A stretch of 64,000 nucleotides of DNA from Metaphire vulgaris (Eukaryota > Annelida > Clitellata > Crassiclitellata > Megascolecidae), in the NCBI GenBank assembly GCA_018105865.1, contig CM030865.1:7559198-7623197 (forward strand), in the 5' to 3' direction. Under the pieces are notes generated by a model, which was given only the letters and a program-made list of their open reading frames with translations, was not told the origin of the DNA and did not search any database. This document shows, one piece after another, positions 43,805 through 55,399 of this stretch. The position numbers and the translations under genes were made by a program. Numbering within the stretch: position 1 is the first letter of the stretch; each line of letters starts with the position of its first letter.

Positions 43805-44990
43805 TTGAGATAGCAATTTTCTTTGTGTGCCTGCCATTTTGAGTACTAATTAATTCATTGTCTATTCAGTTTAAGATATTTTCAGCATTTTTCTTAAGAA
43901 CCACATTTCTGCAGCTTCAAGCTTTTTCTTTGTGACTTTAGAGATAGTCCAAGTTTCTGCACTATATAACATGACTGGCCAAACATAGCATTCCAGAACC
44001 CTAATCTTTATTTTCATTGTTAAATGTCTGTTGTTAGTATGTGTTTTAGATGCCCAAAGGCTGTTTTGGCCATTCCTATTTTTGCTTTTAAGTCTGATTC
44101 ACTTTTAGAATCACTGGTGAACCACATTCCAAGATATTTGAATGTCGTGACTTGTTTAATTTTCTATCCATTTATGGTGATTACACATTTGGGAATGCTT
44201 TTCTTCGTGGACATCACTATGCAGAATGTTTTATTGATGTTCATTCTTAAACCTTTCTTTTCACTTTCTCTATTTACTTGATTAAGCAGTTCCTGCAATT
44301 TTTGCTGTGAATCCGCTATCAGATCTGCATCATCTGCAAATCTTAGTTTATTGATGTTCTATATACCTATGCTGACTCCTTCTAATTCCTCTTTGTTTTC
44401 CATGATTTCTTCTCCATATGCATTGAAAAATTCAGGAGATAATCCACATCCCTGTTTGGTACCTTTTAGTATTTTAACACGTTTTTGAGTTGTTCCATTT
44501 CCATTTATTTGAGGTGTTGTTTTCTGATTCCAATATATTTCTGTAAATATTCTTAAATCTTTTCCGTCTATTCCTGTTCCTTTCAGATACTCAAAAAGTT
44601 TGTTGTGCCGGACACTATCGAAAGCCTTTTCATAATAAATGAAACATATGTACAAGTCTTTTTGCATCACAATACATCTTTCACTTAACTTTCTTTAAAT
44701 GTATATTGCATTTCTACAGCCACATTCCTCTTTAAATCCAAATTGTTCTTCAGATGCCTTGTGTCTAATTTTATTTTTTGTTCTCCTTAGCAGTATTTTC
44801 AAAAGTAATTTTTCGAAATGGCTAATTAGGCTAATTGTTTTGAATGATTCAAATTTTGTAGCATTTTGTCTTTTCGGGATAGGAATGATGATTGACCAAC
44901 CCTTATCTTCTGGAAATGTTCCGATATCATAGATTAGGTTTAGCAGTTCAGTTGTTTTTGAGATTCCTATGTCTACTGCCTTTTGTATAA
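43805..44990 (-). mobile_element. RTE-like LINE, RT region, minus strand
   Basis: The minus strand encodes CFIYYEKAFDSVRHNKLFEYL (motif A), ILKGTKQGCGLSPEFFNAYG (motif B), LRFADDADLIADSQQKLQEL (motif C), MNINKTF, KYLGMWFTSDSKSE and IGMAKTAF. It is the same family as 39771-41340 in opposite orientation, about 2.5 kb apart. Stops at several places. Confidence 0.85.
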
Positions 44991-45042
44991 TTTCAATTAA
45001 TGATTAATGTGCTGTTTTGTTGATTACATCAAAAATTATTTA

Positions 45043-45640
45043 CCGTATATACTCGCGATAAAGTCGAGCAATTAAAGGCTAATTCAGAGGCCTTATATCC
45101 TGATCTCGACTTATACGCGAGGCACCAACTGTCGGACAAAGTTTTCACACAGAGGATGTCAAAAATAATCAATTGCACTAAAACTTTGTGTAACATATGC
45201 TACGGCATCTAAATAATTTAAAGTTAGCATCAGCGAGTTTAAGATTTGTAATTTATAGGCGCCACATAAATATTAATTGTCAAATATTAGCGCTACATAA
45301 ATATTACAATACTTTTTAAAATTAAATTTTTCATATTGTCAAGAATGAGCGAATAACAGGTTTAAAGTTTTCTTAATCATTAGGAATCAATCAGTGAATG
45401 TAAAAATTGTTCAGTTTCTCGATAGTTCAAAGCTAAAACGCAGTTTTTCAATCAAAACAATAGCGCTGGGTGCCCAGCTCATGTCCGCCATTGTTCTGAC
45501 TCTCACAATCACCTCAAGAGGGTGCACAGAGGTGACGTCACTTCGACTTATACCCCGGTCAAAGATTTTAGACACCTTCAAAACCAAAAAATTTAGGGGT
45601 CGACTTATACTCATATCGACTTTATCGCGAGTACATGCGA
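45043..45640. mobile_element. CCGTATATA MITE, copy b
   Basis: The left end 'ccgtatatactcgcgataaa' is preceded by TA (45041-45042). The interior is nearly colinear with copies a and c. The right end is degraded or cut ('cgagtacatgcgagcc' in place of '...tatacggta'), and CR1-like LINE sequence begins immediately after it. Confidence 0.82.
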
Positions 45641-46295
45641 GCCATGTAAGTGCTGTGTCCCGGGCCTGCCACCGTCAGCTCCATAGAATCAGAGAGATAC
45701 GAAAGTACATCCCGATCTCAGCAGTGATCCGAGTGGCTTGTGCACTTGTGATATCTAAGCTCGATTACTGCAATGGGATCCTTCTTGCTCTCCCCTGACT
45801 GCCAACTCGACCGGCTGCAATCAGTCATGAACGTGGCGGCCAGATTGATCTTTGGAGTAAAGTGGTGGGGACACGTGACTCCTATGCTCAAAGACAATCT
45901 ACACTGGCTGAAGATACCAGAGCGGATTGCATATAAAAGATGTGTGCTAACTTATCGGGCCCTTAACGACACCACCTGCCCTGACTATCTGTCAACGCTA
46001 ATACACAGATCGACCCGTTCAGACTTCGCGAGACAGCTACGTTCCAGCAAGCGAGTCCGCCTTCTGGTTCCGCCTCCTTCTAAGACGGTCGACAGTCGTG
46101 CAGGGCGAAAGATCGATAACTCGTGGGGACCCGCTACTGTGGAACGCCCTTCCTGACAAGATAGCAGCAGCGACTTCTTTCGAATCGTTGCTTCTAAGGT
46201 AGAATCGCACTTGTTTCGCAAATCTTACTGTGACTGATTGTAAATCGCTCTTGCCTATGGCCTTAGTCATGTTATAGCGCTGGACAAATTAGCTG

Positions 46296-46352
<57 letters not shown>
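45641..46352 (+). mobile_element. CR1-like LINE 3' end with (TAA)n tail
   Basis: The plus strand encodes CHRQLHRIREIRKYIP, LVISKLDYCNGILL, LDRLQSVMNVAARLIF, LHWLKIPERIAYKRCVLTYR, PDYLSTLIHR and, after a frameshift near 46140, LWNALPD. The 3' UTR has 'ttatagcgctggacaaatt' and (taa)n at 46287-46352. It begins directly at the broken right end of MITE copy b. Confidence 0.85.
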
Positions 46353-46355
<3 letters not shown>

Positions 46356-46448
46356 TGCAAAATCTGAAATCCATTCTGAGTTTTGTTTATCTGAGTTGTG
46401 AATTCTACCGTTATATTTTTCATCTCTAGAAATAACACTAATTCATCC

Positions 46449-47466
46449 TTAGCCCTTTAACGGATTTCGCAGTTTTAAAACTGCACGCGTCAATCGTTGG
46501 CCAACGGGATTCGCCGTTTTAAAACGGCGCACAACTTCAGCGTCTGGTCTTCAACGGTGATCGCCGTTTTAAAACGTTCCAATGCCATAATTTGATTTAG
46601 TTATTATTCATGGCAGCTCGCTTTTAGCTACCGGTACTTTTGCCACTATAAACAAGGAAAATAGGTCTTATTCGACCGAGGCCTGGCTTTTGGCTTTGAA
46701 AAAGCGCCACTTCTAGGGTTTCAAAAATCATAACTACCCCAAATTGGGCCCAATCTTCAAAATTTTTAAACTATTCTGTTACAATTACACCCGCCTACAA
46801 CTTTGCTGCTCACACTAGGGGTTCACTGCTGAAAATGTTTTGCAATTGAGCTTTGAAAATTTTTTTGGGAGGGGTCCGATTTTAGGCTGTGGGGTGGACC
46901 CTACCCCAACATTTCTTTTTTGCCACGGATTGTTAGAAAGAACAAAAATGCTAAACAACGGTGCAAATCTCATCTTTTTAGCTTCTATATCGCCTGAAAT
47001 ATGCTAAAATGTTCGGTTTTTCTGATTGAAAATTTTTTGAAAAATGTTCATTTCTCCAAGCAATGAGTTCTAGGGTTTGAAACATCATAACTATCCCAAA
47101 TTGGGTCCGATCTTCAAACTTTTTGAACTATTCTGTTCCAATTACACCCGCCTACAACTTTGCCGTTCACACAAGGGGTAACCACTGAAAAATGTTTGAT
47201 ATTTAGCTTAAATGTTGGGGAGGGGTCCTATTTTGGCTGCAGGTGGACCCTACCCCCAAATTTCTTATTTTGGCATGGATCGTTAGAAAGAACTAAAAAA
47301 AATGCAAAACAACGGTGCAAACCTCATTTCTCTAGCTTCTATAAAGCCTGAACTTATTACTCAGCTACATTTTTAATATTATAATATTATTTAAGATTTA
47401 AAGAAATAGCACTTCCCATTAAGAATTTGTACTCAATTTGTAGCCGATGACATGGCTTAAAGTTCA

Positions 47467-47523
<57 letters not shown>

Positions 47524-47638
47524 ATATAGTAAATTTAAAACGTATATGTTCACATCTTCACACAAACGCTTTTACCCTAAATTAATTCCCCAGATTGGTG
47601 ACGGCTTGTGAAATTTAATTCCCCTTTTAAAGGGTTAA
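46449..47638 (+). mobile_element. TTAA-flanked dimeric element, copy F
   Basis: Left end TTAG (mutated TTAA) + CCCTTTAACGG. Three repeats follow with core 'gccgttttaaaacggc' or close variants (about 46470, 46510 and 46562), then two tandem units of about 357 bp (from about 46700 and 47060). The right end is '...ccccttttaaagggttaa' (TTAA 47635-47638). Between unit 2 and the right end lies an insert (47350-47522) that includes a 62-bp stretch also found at 48137-48198 and an (ATT)n tract. Confidence 0.75.
47467..47522. repeat. (ATT)n microsatellite
   Basis: About 18 ATT units at the end of a foreign insert within TTAA-family copy F. Confidence 0.95.
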
Positions 47639-47788
47639 GATTCCACACTCTCTTCAAAACTTAACCAATATACATTTATATGATCAAGTACATCAGGATG
47701 ATCACATTCCAAATCTTCATGAAAGGATTTGAACTGTCGATGATTTAGTCCTTGAGCTCTTATTATAGTAACAACACTTACAATAGCG

Positions 47789-48366
47789 GATCAGGACAAC
47801 TGGGTACCGCCGATTGGGCCCCGGACAACTGGGCCCAGCATTTGGGTAACGGGACATCTGGGCCCTGGACATCTCGGCCCCATGTAATAGGGAAAAAGAG
47901 AATGGTGCTTCTGATTGTGCTATCAAAAACAGAATAGGCAACGACTATTCTTGTATACCGGTTTTATGCTTAAAAATCATTAAATGCCTGTGAGTTGAAT
48001 TGTACTCAATTTGTAGCCAATGACAGGGCTTGCAGAAGACTTTCCGCAGTTATTCACAGCTACAAGGATACAGCGAAGCCTCAGTTCTTCTTAAGTCCAT
48101 ATAAGCCCGTAGTAACTATACTTTGCATTTACAATCAAAGAAATAGCACTTCCCATTAAGAATTTGTACTCAATTTGTAGCCGATGACATGGCTTAAAGA
48201 AGACTGCATGCAGTTATACAACGGACCCTCAGTTATTATTGAGTCCAGTTCGATGGTGCGGGGCCGAGATGTCCAGTACCCAGAAGTCCCGTTACCCAAA
48301 AGTCCCGTTACCCAAATGCCGGGCCCAGTTGTCCGGGGCCCAATCGGCGGTACCCAGTTGTCATGT
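47789..48366. mobile_element. Foldback element 2
   Basis: The left arm (47793-47885) and right arm (about 48255-48363) are reverse complements with few mismatches over about 60 bp: 'acaactgggtaccgccgatt', 'gggccccggacaactgggcc', 'catttgggtaacgggac'. The right arm has an extra tandem of 'agtcccgttaccca'. The interior (47886-48254) has no coding sequence. The very GC-rich arms contrast with the AT-rich interior. Confidence 0.78.
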
Positions 48367-48529
48367 ACCGTACAATAGGGCCAACAACATGTTTGAAATC
48401 AAAGACAGAATAACACAGACGTTACTAGTTGATGATGCAGCGAGATGATTATATGGTGTCAGGATGCAAGTTCTTAACATGATCATTAATTCGGTGATTT
48501 AAAAAAAATTCTTAAATTAAAAAAAGGGT

Positions 48530-48617
48530 GAAAAGTCTGAAGGACCAGCGGGCCGCATTAAACGTTCCCGCGGGTCGCATGCGGCCCGCGGACCGTAGGT
48601 TGCCCTCCTCTGTTCTA
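48530..48617 (-). other. hAT-like transposon end
   Basis: Read in reverse: 'cagaggagggcaacctacgg' followed by 'gcgggccgcatgcgacccgc', the GC-rich hairpin typical of Charlie/GTF2IRD2-type ends. It resembles the end at 14727. Confidence 0.5.
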
Positions 48618-48939
48618 TGGTGTTTTGGATTTTATTTTTTGAATTACATTTATGAAGGTCAAATTTTTTATAACTGGTGCCCAAGGACACAATATTACAA
48701 TAGCAAGATTGTATGCATGCCATAATGATATATTTATGGAAATTTTTTTCTGGGTTTATTAATCTTAAATTTCTTGGTTTCTTAAAATAGATGTAATGTA
48801 TGTTATAATAATATTAAATTTAGCAGATATTATATATTTTGTGAAGTATGGGTAAATAAACTTAATAACTACACTACAATCACTACAATCACTAAATAAT
48901 ACATACTACAAGTTTTTAGGATGAAATATGCCTTATTTC

Positions 48940-49012
48940 TTCAGTATCTTAGCAGGCCATTTCACAACCTTTGGTGGGCCAGATCTGGCCAGCAGGCCAC
49001 CATTTGAATACC
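48940..49012 (-). other. hAT-like transposon end
   Basis: Read in reverse: 'caggggtattcaaatggtgg' then 'cctgctggccagatctggcc'. It is a Charlie/Tip100-like terminus. No partner end was located. Confidence 0.5.
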
Positions 49013-49154
49013 CCTGCAGTATAGTTAAAAAGAGATGAGCTTTAAAAAGAGTCATAGAATCAGCTCTGGCTAAATTAGGTGCACAGTCTTACAGCGTTAT
49101 CCCGCCCATATCAGTCTCGGGTTGGCGACATGAAGAGGGCTGGTCAATCAAGTA

Positions 49155-49535
49155 ATCATAGGCGGTGATCATGAGGGTGTCAGGGGTGTCTGGACACCCC
49201 CTCTTTTCAGCCAAGGGGGTGTCCAATAACAGCAGGACACCCACACATAAACACTGAAATTTTAGCGCAAATGCATAGAGTTGTTTAAAGTTTGGTAGCA
49301 GTCTGGTTAATCTCTCTAGTCTCTATGCTATAGTATATCAGCAGGTTCACTTAATTAGTGTGAAGAACCACGGCTTTCGAAAAATATGCACGGATAATTT
49401 GCTAGGGTCAAGACTCAAGGGTTCGTGTCAGCTGGCGCTGTTGGACATTCCGATAGATAAGACGCACCCAGAAAGATTAATGTTGTCTGTAGTGGATATA
49501 ATTAACACCCCCCGACACCCCAAGATCATAGCCTG
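49155..49535. mobile_element. Possible DNA-transposon remnant with GGGTGTC-type ends
   Basis: The left part reads 'ggtgatcatgagggtgtc' and the right part 'gacaccccaagatcatagcc', which are inverted with mismatches. Subterminal 'ggggtgtc' and 'ggacacccc' words lie near the left end. A plus-strand frame (49360-49665) includes DIINTPRHPKII but no recognised domain. The target duplication is unclear. Confidence 0.4.
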
Positions 49536-49769
49536 TTTCTGTAGGCCTCTATATATGGATTGCGCGGCTCGAACTTCCCCAGTATTGCAGTCTAATGAAT
49601 TAAAGGAGAAGGAAACCTTAGCCATGACTCAATGCCAATCCATCAAAGAGGAGATAAATATATAAATCCATCAGACTGACTCAGAAATAATGATGATACT
49701 TAAGCATATTTTTAGATATGCTGCCACTCTAAAATAAATCAATAAAATGAAAAGGAAAATTCTACAAAC

Positions 49770-49913
49770 CTCAATAGGTCTACTAAGCATCTCGGCTGCT
49801 TGATCAAAAGTTCCTTCATTATAAAATGCTTTGGCTCGTTGAACGTTTTCCTCAATCAATGGGATAGCATTCAAGTTTTGCTGAGCTTCGGCACTTACTG
49901 GCTCTCTCTGCAG
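49770..49913 (-). CDS. DNAJC3: DNAJC3 exon: linker and TPR
   Basis: Encodes REPVSAEAQQNLNAI, PLIEENVQRAKAFYNEGTFD and QAAEMLSRPIE. It aligns to the DNAJC3 region 'SENEEKEAQSQLIKSDEMQRLRSQALNAFGSGDYTAAIAFLDKILE', which starts the second TPR group. The donor GT is at 49769-49768, phase 0. The acceptor is either CAG at 49916-49914 (exon from 49913) or CAG at 49910-49908 (exon from 49907), a tandem acceptor that would add or drop Leu-Gln. The upstream exon with the first TPRs was not found in 50-64 kb. Confidence 0.88.
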
Positions 49914-50240
49914 CTGCATCAGAAATTTTTAAAATGCTTAAAATACGCTTAAAAGACATTTGAAATCAAGTTTAAAAACAATAATATTGTTTAATTCAAA
50001 ATATATTTTAAAAGCAAAACAATCAACAAATAGGGATGCCTCTCTTTTATAATTTCTCATATGAATATAAAGTCAGATTTTGATTTTCAAAATGCATCAC
50101 CACAACAATCTAACAATCCAAAAACGTCTCTACCCATCTTGAGACAAATAAATTTAACTGTGTGATATTACAGTAGACAAAAAAGGTTTCCCTCAGTTAT
50201 GCTACAAATTCATGCTCATCAATAGGAAATCAAATGACTA

Positions 50241-50849
50241 CTGTATACATGCGCGATAAAGTCGAGCAATTTAAGGCTAATTCAGAGGCCTTATATCCTG
50301 ACCTCGACTTATATGCGAGGCACCAACTGTCAGACAAAGTTTTCACACAGAAGATGTCGAAAATAATCAATTGCACTAAAACTTTGTGTAATTAATCACT
50401 TTCAACATATGCTACGGCATCTAAATAATTTAAAGTTAGCATCAGCGAGTTTAAGATTTGTAATGTATAGGCGCCACATAAATATTGTCATATATTGGCG
50501 CTACATAAATATTACAATACTTTTTTAAATTAAATTTTTCATATTGTCAAGAATGAGCGAATAGCAGGTTTAAAGTGTTCTTTATCATCAGGAATCAATC
50601 TGTGAATGTAAAAATTGTTCAGTTTCTCGATAGTTCAAAGCTAAAACGCAGTTTTTCAATCAAAACAATAGCGCCGCACGCCCATCTCGTGTCCGCCATT
50701 GTTCCGACTCTCACAATCACCTCAAGAGGGTGCACGGCGGTGACGTCACTTCGACTTATACCCTGGTCAATGATTTTAGACACCTTCAAAAACCAAAAAA
50801 TTTAGGGGTCGACTTATACTCGGATCGACTTGATCGCGAGTACATACGG
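50241..50849. mobile_element. CCGTATATA MITE, copy c (609 bp)
   Basis: Bordered by TA (50239-50240 and 50850-50851). The ends are 'ctgtatacatgcgcgataaa' and 'gatcgcgagtacatacgg'. The interior is very similar to copies a and b, including 'gaatgagcgaatagcaggtt' and 'aggggtcgacttatactcgg'. No coding capacity. Confidence 0.87.
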
Positions 50850-50949
50850 TAATCAATCCATCAATCAAATGCAGATTTTTATATTGTCATAAAAAAGTGT
50901 ACTGGACATTAGTCAATATGAAATTGTAAGATAGAATCACATCAATTGG

Positions 50950-51345
50950 AGCTTGACTACTGTATTTTACCGCACATTGTCTGTGGGCTAAAGGATTTTT
51001 ACAAACAAAAACACCAGATGCGAGCAATGCAGAGGTGTAAATAATCTGAATAAAATTCCGCAGAAATTGTGTCAGCAGACTGCAGCTCTTTCCACTGCAA
51101 CTCCTCATACCTTTTCCACCCATTTCCTTTTCTCAACTTCTCCATTTACCCCTACCACTGGTGCTTAACAGACAAATGCACTAAAGAAGGCAATGCTGTA
51201 TCTACTGACAATTTGAATGGCTGACACAGATTTTGGCCTTTGTTCTCAGAGAATGCCATGAAGGTATCAGCTATCTGCTGCAAGCTATATCAGGTTACGT
51301 TGGTTGCTGCAGCTGTCAGAAATGTTTACAGCTTTCTGATTCAAA
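50950..51345 (+). repeat. Dispersed repeat X, copy 2 (uninterrupted)
   Basis: Homologous to 11820-12259 plus 13869-13990. Around 51236-51270 it reads 'cagattttggcctttgttctcagagaatgccatgaagg'-like sequence without interruption, so it serves as a paralogous empty site for the LINE at 12260-13857. Confidence 0.72.
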
Positions 51346-51529
51346 TTTTACAAGATATATAATTTTTTAGGGCTATAGGTGGGCGTGGAACTATCCACGG
51401 GTGCAGGCAATGTGCAAGAAAATACGGCATCAGATTCATGAGCAGGAAAAAGGCAACAAAGGAATGTTCAAATTCAATAATAACTTAGAAAGCACACAGA
51501 TATTTTAAATGTGACAGCCAACAGTCGAA

Positions 51530-51620
51530 TTGAACTATTATGGCTCCTAGAACACTCAGTGGCATTCGATTGTGTTGACTACACCATTCTCATACAATGC
51601 CTCAAAACCAAATGGATTAA
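51530..51620 (+). pseudogene. CR1/L2-like RT fragment
   Basis: Encodes LLEHSVAFDCVDYTILIQCL (motif A region, 'LDLSAAFDxVDHxIL'). It is very short. Downstream intron (51620-52280) shows nothing recognisable. Confidence 0.55.
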
Positions 51621-52289
51621 AACAGCAGTCTGCCATTGAATTTTTGACAATATACATTATTTGTAATTTTCATACTTATTAAACTGTTTCATTCAATTCT
51701 ATTTCATCTTCGTGATTGCTAACAATTTTCTGCTTATTACGTTGCATATCTAGCAATTTGAGCGCTGAGTATTGTTATATATAAATCAAGCAGAAAACCA
51801 TACTATTTCTAAGCTGGAGGTTAATGTAGCGAAAGTGAATGTAGCAAAATTATTAGTGGTTTGAATATTTTCGAATCACATAATATGTTTAGGCAAACTA
51901 TTTGCTGGTTTTTTATTTCACTTTTCTAATTTAACATACTATGTTTAAAATAAATTGGTCAATCATCCTTTTTAACAGTAGTAATTCCTATGCAAAAAGT
52001 TAAGTGATAATAATTTCTGCTCAAAAAAATAACAGCAAAGAATTTGGACCAGAAAGCCACAAAGCTGAACCAACCAACCTTAAGTTTTAGCTTTATATTT
52101 CATAATTTTCTTTGTCGTTTTGATTCAAGACATTTTTGTCAAATAATTTTCTTATAGTTTCCCAGCTGTCTACAATTTTTGTATGAGTTTAATAAAAGAC
52201 GTGAATAAGCAATTAGTGACATTACATTGGAAGCATATCAACATTTCCTGAATTTATACTGCTAATCTTGCTATAATCCTTATCCTGCT

Positions 52290-52670
52290 CGAGTTGAGTT
52301 TCGTATGTTGAGAGCGGTTGCACTCTCTCTTTATGGTGCCACTCCATCTTACCTTTCAGAGCTACTCCATCCCCTTAGCTCTATCCCTGGTCGGCCATGT
52401 CTTCGGTCCACAACCAATGGTCTTCTCAGTGTGCCCCAAGCACGAACTTCCATGTTCCTGAAGCGAGGTTTTGAATCAGTTGGCCCTATCCTTTGGAATG
52501 CTCTTGACGCCAGTATGCGTGGCTTAGCAACTCCTAATTCTATGGCCCTCTTTTTGAAACGACTTAAAACTTATCTCTTTGTTAATATACAGTAATTTGC
52601 TGTGGAAGCGCTTCTGAGTGATCTTTCAGAAGAGGTGCTATACAAATATTTTGTTACATTACATTACATA
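52290..52670 (+). mobile_element. CR1-like LINE 3' end
   Basis: Encodes LSLYGATPSYLSELLHPL, RTSMFLKRGFESVGPILWNA and FLKRLKTYLFVNIQ with a stop at 52595. The 3' UTR has 'gtgctatacaaatattttgt' and a (acatt)n tail at about 52650-52670. Confidence 0.82.
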
Positions 52671-52750
52671 AAGCTCATATTACTGGTCCACAGAACTTAA
52701 CATCATCAGATTAGTGGACTGTGCGGTCCAAAAGGTTAGCAACCGCTGGA

Positions 52751-53715
52751 TTAACCCCTTTATTGGGAACTACATTGTTAGACGCTGTCACTGTGCCGGG
52801 AATTTATTTTTGGGAAAAACGTTCTTCAAAAGAAAATACTGTAATTTTTTTAAAATTTCCTATATCTCAGGCTATATAAGAGCTAAGAAGATAAAATATA
52901 CAGTATACACCATTGTTTAGCTTTATAATTAATTGTTTTATATATTTTATTTTTTATTCCTCTTTTTAACCATCCATGCAAAATAAAAAGAATTGGGGGT
53001 AGGGCCATTCTATGGCCTAAAATAGCATCCCCTCCCTCAAAAAAAAATTTGAAGCTCCAAGGCTAAAATTTTTCAGTGCTAACCCCACTTTGATGAGCAG
53101 CAAAGTTGTAGAGGAATATCAGTGGAACAAAATAAATCAAAACGTTTGAAAATCGGTCAACATTTGGTAAAGATATATCAATTCTAACCCGAACACCCCT
53201 TTGTTGGAACATCAGTCTTAGCTATGAATTTCACAAAAATTTTTGGAGTTTGCAAATTTGCTATATCTCTCACTATGTGAGAGCTAAGATGATGATGTAT
53301 ATATAGACCATTGTTTAGCCTTTTTATTCCTCTTTCTAACCATCTGTGCAAAACAAACGAAATTGGGGTAGGGTCCACTCTACAGCCTAAAATAGAACCC
53401 CTCAAAAAAATTTTTGAAACTCCATATCAAACATTTTTCAGTGGTAACCCCACTTGGGTGGGGAGCAAAGTTGTTAGGGAATGCCAGTGAAAAAAATAAA
53501 AAATAAATTTGAAAATCGGTCAACATTTGGTAAATATATATCTATTATAACCCGAACAAGTTCTTTTCTCAAGGCCTTTTTCTACACAATGCACCCCAAC
53601 GTTGTCTACGTCGATCCAAAAGAATATATATTTCCTAGCACATAAAGTGAAACTAGCTAAAAAAAATAGGCACCATCTAGCGAATGGATAGATATTAACC
53701 TCCTTGGCGTTAGAT
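52751..53715 (-). mobile_element. TTAA-family dimeric element, copy G
   Basis: Minus orientation. The right end is at TTAACCCCTTTA (52751), then two tandem units of about 361 bp with 'ggtcaacatttggta' at 53157 and 53519. The left-end hairpin region (reverse 'ctatccattcgctagatgg', about 53672-53692) follows, then TTAA at 53695-53698 and again at 53712. The three-repeat left end is largely missing. Confidence 0.68.
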
Positions 53716-53869
53716 TAATTGTGTAAATGACGTACCAAAAGCGTTTGATTATTTTTGGGGCGAAACGACGTTATTACTAAAACATTATTGAAGACTCGAG
53801 ATACGAATGCTTTCGAAATAGAATCCAATGGCTAGAGATATTCATTGGACACCTGATGTTAGTATCATA

Positions 53870-55020
53870 TTCACTCTATTTGTGTCTTCATTTATGTACA
53901 CATTTACATTTATTTAGCGCCTTATTAGGCCTACTACAATTCAATTCATACGCTAAAACGCGGGATTTTCAAACACGCGTTTATACAGTAAAGTCAATAA
54001 CTGCAATGAAGGTATTTGAGACCAAACTTAGACACCTGACGCTGGAATCTGCTCAATTTCATTTATATAGCGCAAATTTATGTAGTGCCTTATTACTACA
54101 ATTCAACTCATACGCCAAAAGGCGGGATTTTCAAACACGCGTTTATACAGTAAGACAATAACTGCAATGAAGGTATTTGAGACCAAACTTTGATACCTGA
54201 CGCTAGAATCCGCTCAATTTCATTTATATAGCACAAATTTATGTAGCGCCTTATTACAACAATTCAACTCATACGCCAAAAGGCGGGGTTTTCAAACACG
54301 CGTTTATACAGTAAAGTCAATAACTGCAAGGAAGGTATTTGGGACCAAACTTTGATACCTGACGCTAGAATCCGCTCAATTTCATTTATATAGCGCAAAT
54401 TTATGTAGCGCCTTATTACTACAATTCAATTCATTTGCTAAAAGGCGGTATATTTGCGAAATCAGTAACTGCCAAGGCAGAAGATTATATAAGTGAATTT
54501 GGGTAAAATTGCACTATATAAATGATAAGTGGGCGCTATATAAATGAAAATTACAGGTGCTTTATATTATGTTACCTTGACTTTGAGATGAAATAATATC
54601 TGAATAATGCATATTTGCGAAATCCGTAACTGTCAAGGCAGAAGCGTATATAAAAGTAAATTTGTGTTAAAATGCGCTATATAAATGGGCTCTATATGAA
54701 TGAAAATTACAGGTGCTTTATATTATGTTACCTTGACTTTGTGATGAAATAATATCTGAATAATGCATATTTGCGAAATCCGTAACTGTCAAGGCAGAAG
54801 AGTATATAAAAGTGAATTTGTGTAAAATTGCGCTATATAAATGGGCGCTATATAAATGAAAACTACAGGTGCTTTATATTATGTCACCTTGACTTTCTGA
54901 TGAGAAAATATTTGAGTAATGTATATTTGCGAAATCAGTAGCTGTGCCGACAGAAGAGCATATAACAATGAATTTGTGTAAAAAATGCGCTATAAAATGG
55001 GCGCAATATAAATTAAAATT
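53870..55020. repeat. Two-block satellite, units of about 161 bp and about 156 bp
   Basis: Block 1 (about 53890-54450): about 3.4 units, period about 161 bp. The marker 'ggcgggattttcaaacacgcg' occurs at about 53960, 54122 and 54283, with 'tatatagcgcaaatttatgt' next to it. Block 2 (about 54450-55010): about 3.6 units, period 155-161 bp. The marker 'tatttgcgaaatc' occurs at 54451, 54612, 54768 and 54924, with 'gcgctatataaatgggcgc'. The two blocks join at a shared 'aaaggcggtatatttgcg' junction. Confidence 0.88.
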
Positions 55021-55399
55021 GCATATTTTATTAGAAAGGTGTTCCATTACCTGTCCCGGATGCCTACCTCACTGCCAGAGTCAAACTTTGACTGTTTTGA
55101 TCAACTGAAACTTAGACGCTGCAAATTAATATCTTGTTACATTACATTACATCTTGCCTGTATCACGTACGGGGTTAACGCTTTTAGCATGTTTTCCTTG
55201 CCCGTGTCACGTACGGGATTAACGCTATGAAGGTTAAAGTGATTTATAGCATAAGACGTGACTGATACGCTGTGCCTGATTAACGAACCACTATGAAACT
55301 TACAGCATGTGTCCCTGACGTTGCGTCTAAATAAGGAAAGATGGCGGCGGACGTGTCTGAGATGTCGCACCCATCTAAAATATTAAAATCCTTCCTCTG

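Noticed and set aside
53870..55020. CRISPR-like array
   Set aside because: Units of about 160 bp repeat without unique spacers, and the context is clearly animal.
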